The translations under genes were made by a program, and so were the position numbers. 64,000 nt of DNA from positions 2,191,053-2,255,052 of the forward strand of contig NC_051093.1 of NCBI RefSeq assembly GCF_901709675.1. The letters run 5' to 3'. Below, in pieces: positions 62,105 through 64,000 of the stretch. Under the pieces are notes generated by a model. That model saw only the letters and a program-made list of their open reading frames with translations, searched no databases and was not told the origin of the DNA. The DNA comes from Syngnathus acus (taxonomy: Eukaryota > Chordata > Actinopteri > Syngnathiformes > Syngnathidae). Position 1 is the first letter of the stretch. Every line of letters begins with the position of its first letter.

Positions 62105-64000
62105 GTGAGTGCTCACGGGGGGCGTGGGGGCGGCATGCTCGTCCGCTGGAGCAGAAAGACAAAGGTGATGAGGAGGAGTTGACGTCAAGGAGCACCGGGG
62201 GAGTTGACTGGTGTTTAAGCTGCATGGCTATTGACGTTTCCTTCGACGCGGGCACTCCGCTGAATCCCCGCAAGAGGCTAATGGCACTCGTGTTAGCGCA
62301 GCCACACAAGCTCCCAACATCGACCTCTCCGGCTATTTGTGCGCACTTTTGGTTTTCTTTGCTTTAAGTGGATTGGTTTTCACAGTTCAAACGGAGGCAA
62401 AAGAAAGATGCATAATAAAGTGACATCAATCTATCTGTGTCATAATAACACTTTTTGATTGACAGTTGAGAGGGTGTGGCTTCGGCACATTCAGGGGACT
62501 CGTCTAGGTTACTTTCTGTTTTTAGGAGCCCTGGACTGAACCAAAATGACCCCAAAATGGAGCAAAATGGTCAACCTCTTCCTTTTCAGGCAAGGTCTGA
62601 GGGCCTAATAAACGGTCACGCGTGAAGCCCAATCATGGAGTTGAGCAATGTTGAAAATGATAAGATTAGACAAAGCTAAAGTTGGACTGCCATGAATAAT
62701 AGAGCGCGGCTAGCGCAGATGTCACATATATTACATGAGACCTGCCGCGCACACAGTGTGCCAATCTGCAGGGACGCGAGCAGAGCCGCCTTCATCGGCC
62801 GCCCCCACGGCTCACTGATGGAGGCAAAAACACTTTTTCTGCTGCCTCTCTTTGGATCCAGTCGTCTCGCCGGAAAGTCAAGCCAGTTTTGCTTGGCAAC
62901 TTGAAGTCTGGCAGGCATCTCTATCGTGGGTAGATAGATCCACAACAAAGTGTGAAGAGACTATGCCTGAAAAGGCAAAGGAAGTCTGCCATTTTGCTTT
63001 TGCACAATGAGCCTCTGAGAATTGTTATTGTGTTGCTCCACCATTTGTGTTTGCTAGAAGGGTGAAAACACCACCAAAATGGGCCGTGCGACGGCTCGTA
63101 TCTTGAAAAAGTTGGATCGCTCGTGTCTCTAGGCACAAATGTAATCTTACCTTGGCCTGTTTACTGCTCTATGCTGTACGGCAAAATAACTCCCCCTATA
63201 ATATTACCCTAATTCTATTTGTATTGCTTGTTGGCGATGCTTGTTGTTTAGTCATCCTGCTAATTTTAAATCCGGACAAAGTGCGTGTGCGTCTTGAGCA
63301 TTTAGAGGCAGCAGAATGCATGAAACAATAATGATGATTTTTTTCCCCTCCCTCCCTCTCTCTCCCGCTGCCTCTTGTGTATCATCACATATTCAGTGTT
63401 GCATCGCTAATAAAGGGCGCCACAGCAGCAGCAATCTTGAGGCGTAATTAAAATTTCAATTTACACCAAGTCGCTGGGATGAGCTTGACGGGGCCACGTG
63501 CCCCTCTTAATGCGCGATGCTTTTGCCTAGAAAGTGCGTCAGATGTCCCGGGGCCGCCACTTGAAGGATTACCGTGTCTGCTCACATGTTTGCGTCATAC
63601 CGCCGCGATTTGTGAGGCTCGAGCGATTTCAATTAGTTGAAATGATGACACTTTTAGGACTACTAACTGATAGATTGTGGAATAACCTGCATAAATGTGC
63701 TACTTCCTCCCACATTACCTTTTAATGTCATAATGTAAAAGGCTTAATTACGAATTCAGACTGGTTGAATTTTGCCTTGTAAATTGCAGCTAAAGGCTTC
63801 GACTTCCACACCAGCAGGTGGCAGTGTGTCATGCTATTGTCATTAAAAAAAACATGCTTGACAACCACAGACTTATAAAAAGAAAACTCATTTTAAATTG
63901 TTTTCATGCATTTGTCATTTTCCTGAGCCCATTTTAGTCAAATTCCTCATTTTCAGCCGTCCGTTTTATTAAAACACTGTTTTTGTGTGTTAAAAGTGTA
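62105..64000 (+). other. med25: med25 intron running off the window
   Basis: 1.9 kb without a recognisable med25 exon or other gene. TAAT-rich blocks around 63360-63460 are seen but not interpretable by eye. Confidence 0.55.

Overview
The window is vertebrate genomic DNA, almost certainly from a ray-finned (teleost, probably percomorph) fish. Four spliced, animal-type genes with GT-AG introns are recognisable, and the introns are shorter than in mammals. Between them lie long (CA)n/(TG)n microsatellites, decayed teleost-type MITEs, and a 5'-truncated LINE. No prokaryotic, organellar or viral gene content was seen, and no tRNA, rRNA or CRISPR array.

Layout: 1-2766 is intergenic or upstream shank1 sequence, holding one MITE (508-1112). 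2767-about 22750 is SHANK1 on +: 24 coding exons cover SPN, six ankyrin exons, SH3, PDZ, a 3.4-kb proline-rich exon with a Homer-type PPxxF site, and a C-terminal SAM domain. An apparent internal alternative first exon (12418-12524) lies just before the PDZ exons. About 23450-24930 may hold a small spliced minus-strand transcript. 27710-31777 is a PACSIN/syndapin gene on + (F-BAR plus SH3, no NPF motifs), possibly with an untranslated first exon ending at 26293. 31778-45787 is a long repeat-rich intergenic stretch with degenerate minisatellites, MITEs, a nested LINE and microsatellites. 45788-53946 is SYT3 on + (N-terminal cysteines, one transmembrane segment, C2A and C2B) with a long 3'UTR. 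About 58430 to the right edge is MED25 on +: the VWA domain, Pro/Gln linker and ACID domain are present, and the C-terminal exons lie beyond 64000.

The first three genes are linked by neuronal synapse and membrane-traffic roles: SHANK1 scaffolds the postsynaptic density, PACSIN bends membranes and recruits dynamin/actin machinery through SH3, and SYT3 is a Ca2+ sensor for exocytosis and receptor recycling. MED25 is a general Mediator subunit. SHANK1, SYT3 and MED25 all map to human 19q13.33, so the block is a compressed teleost counterpart of that region. The PACSIN gene has no counterpart there in human and is the notable extra member.

Exon borders were read by eye from splice consensus, phase continuity and family conservation. 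Phases add up through shank1, pacsin and syt3. One med25 junction and the shank1 3' end remain ambiguous.
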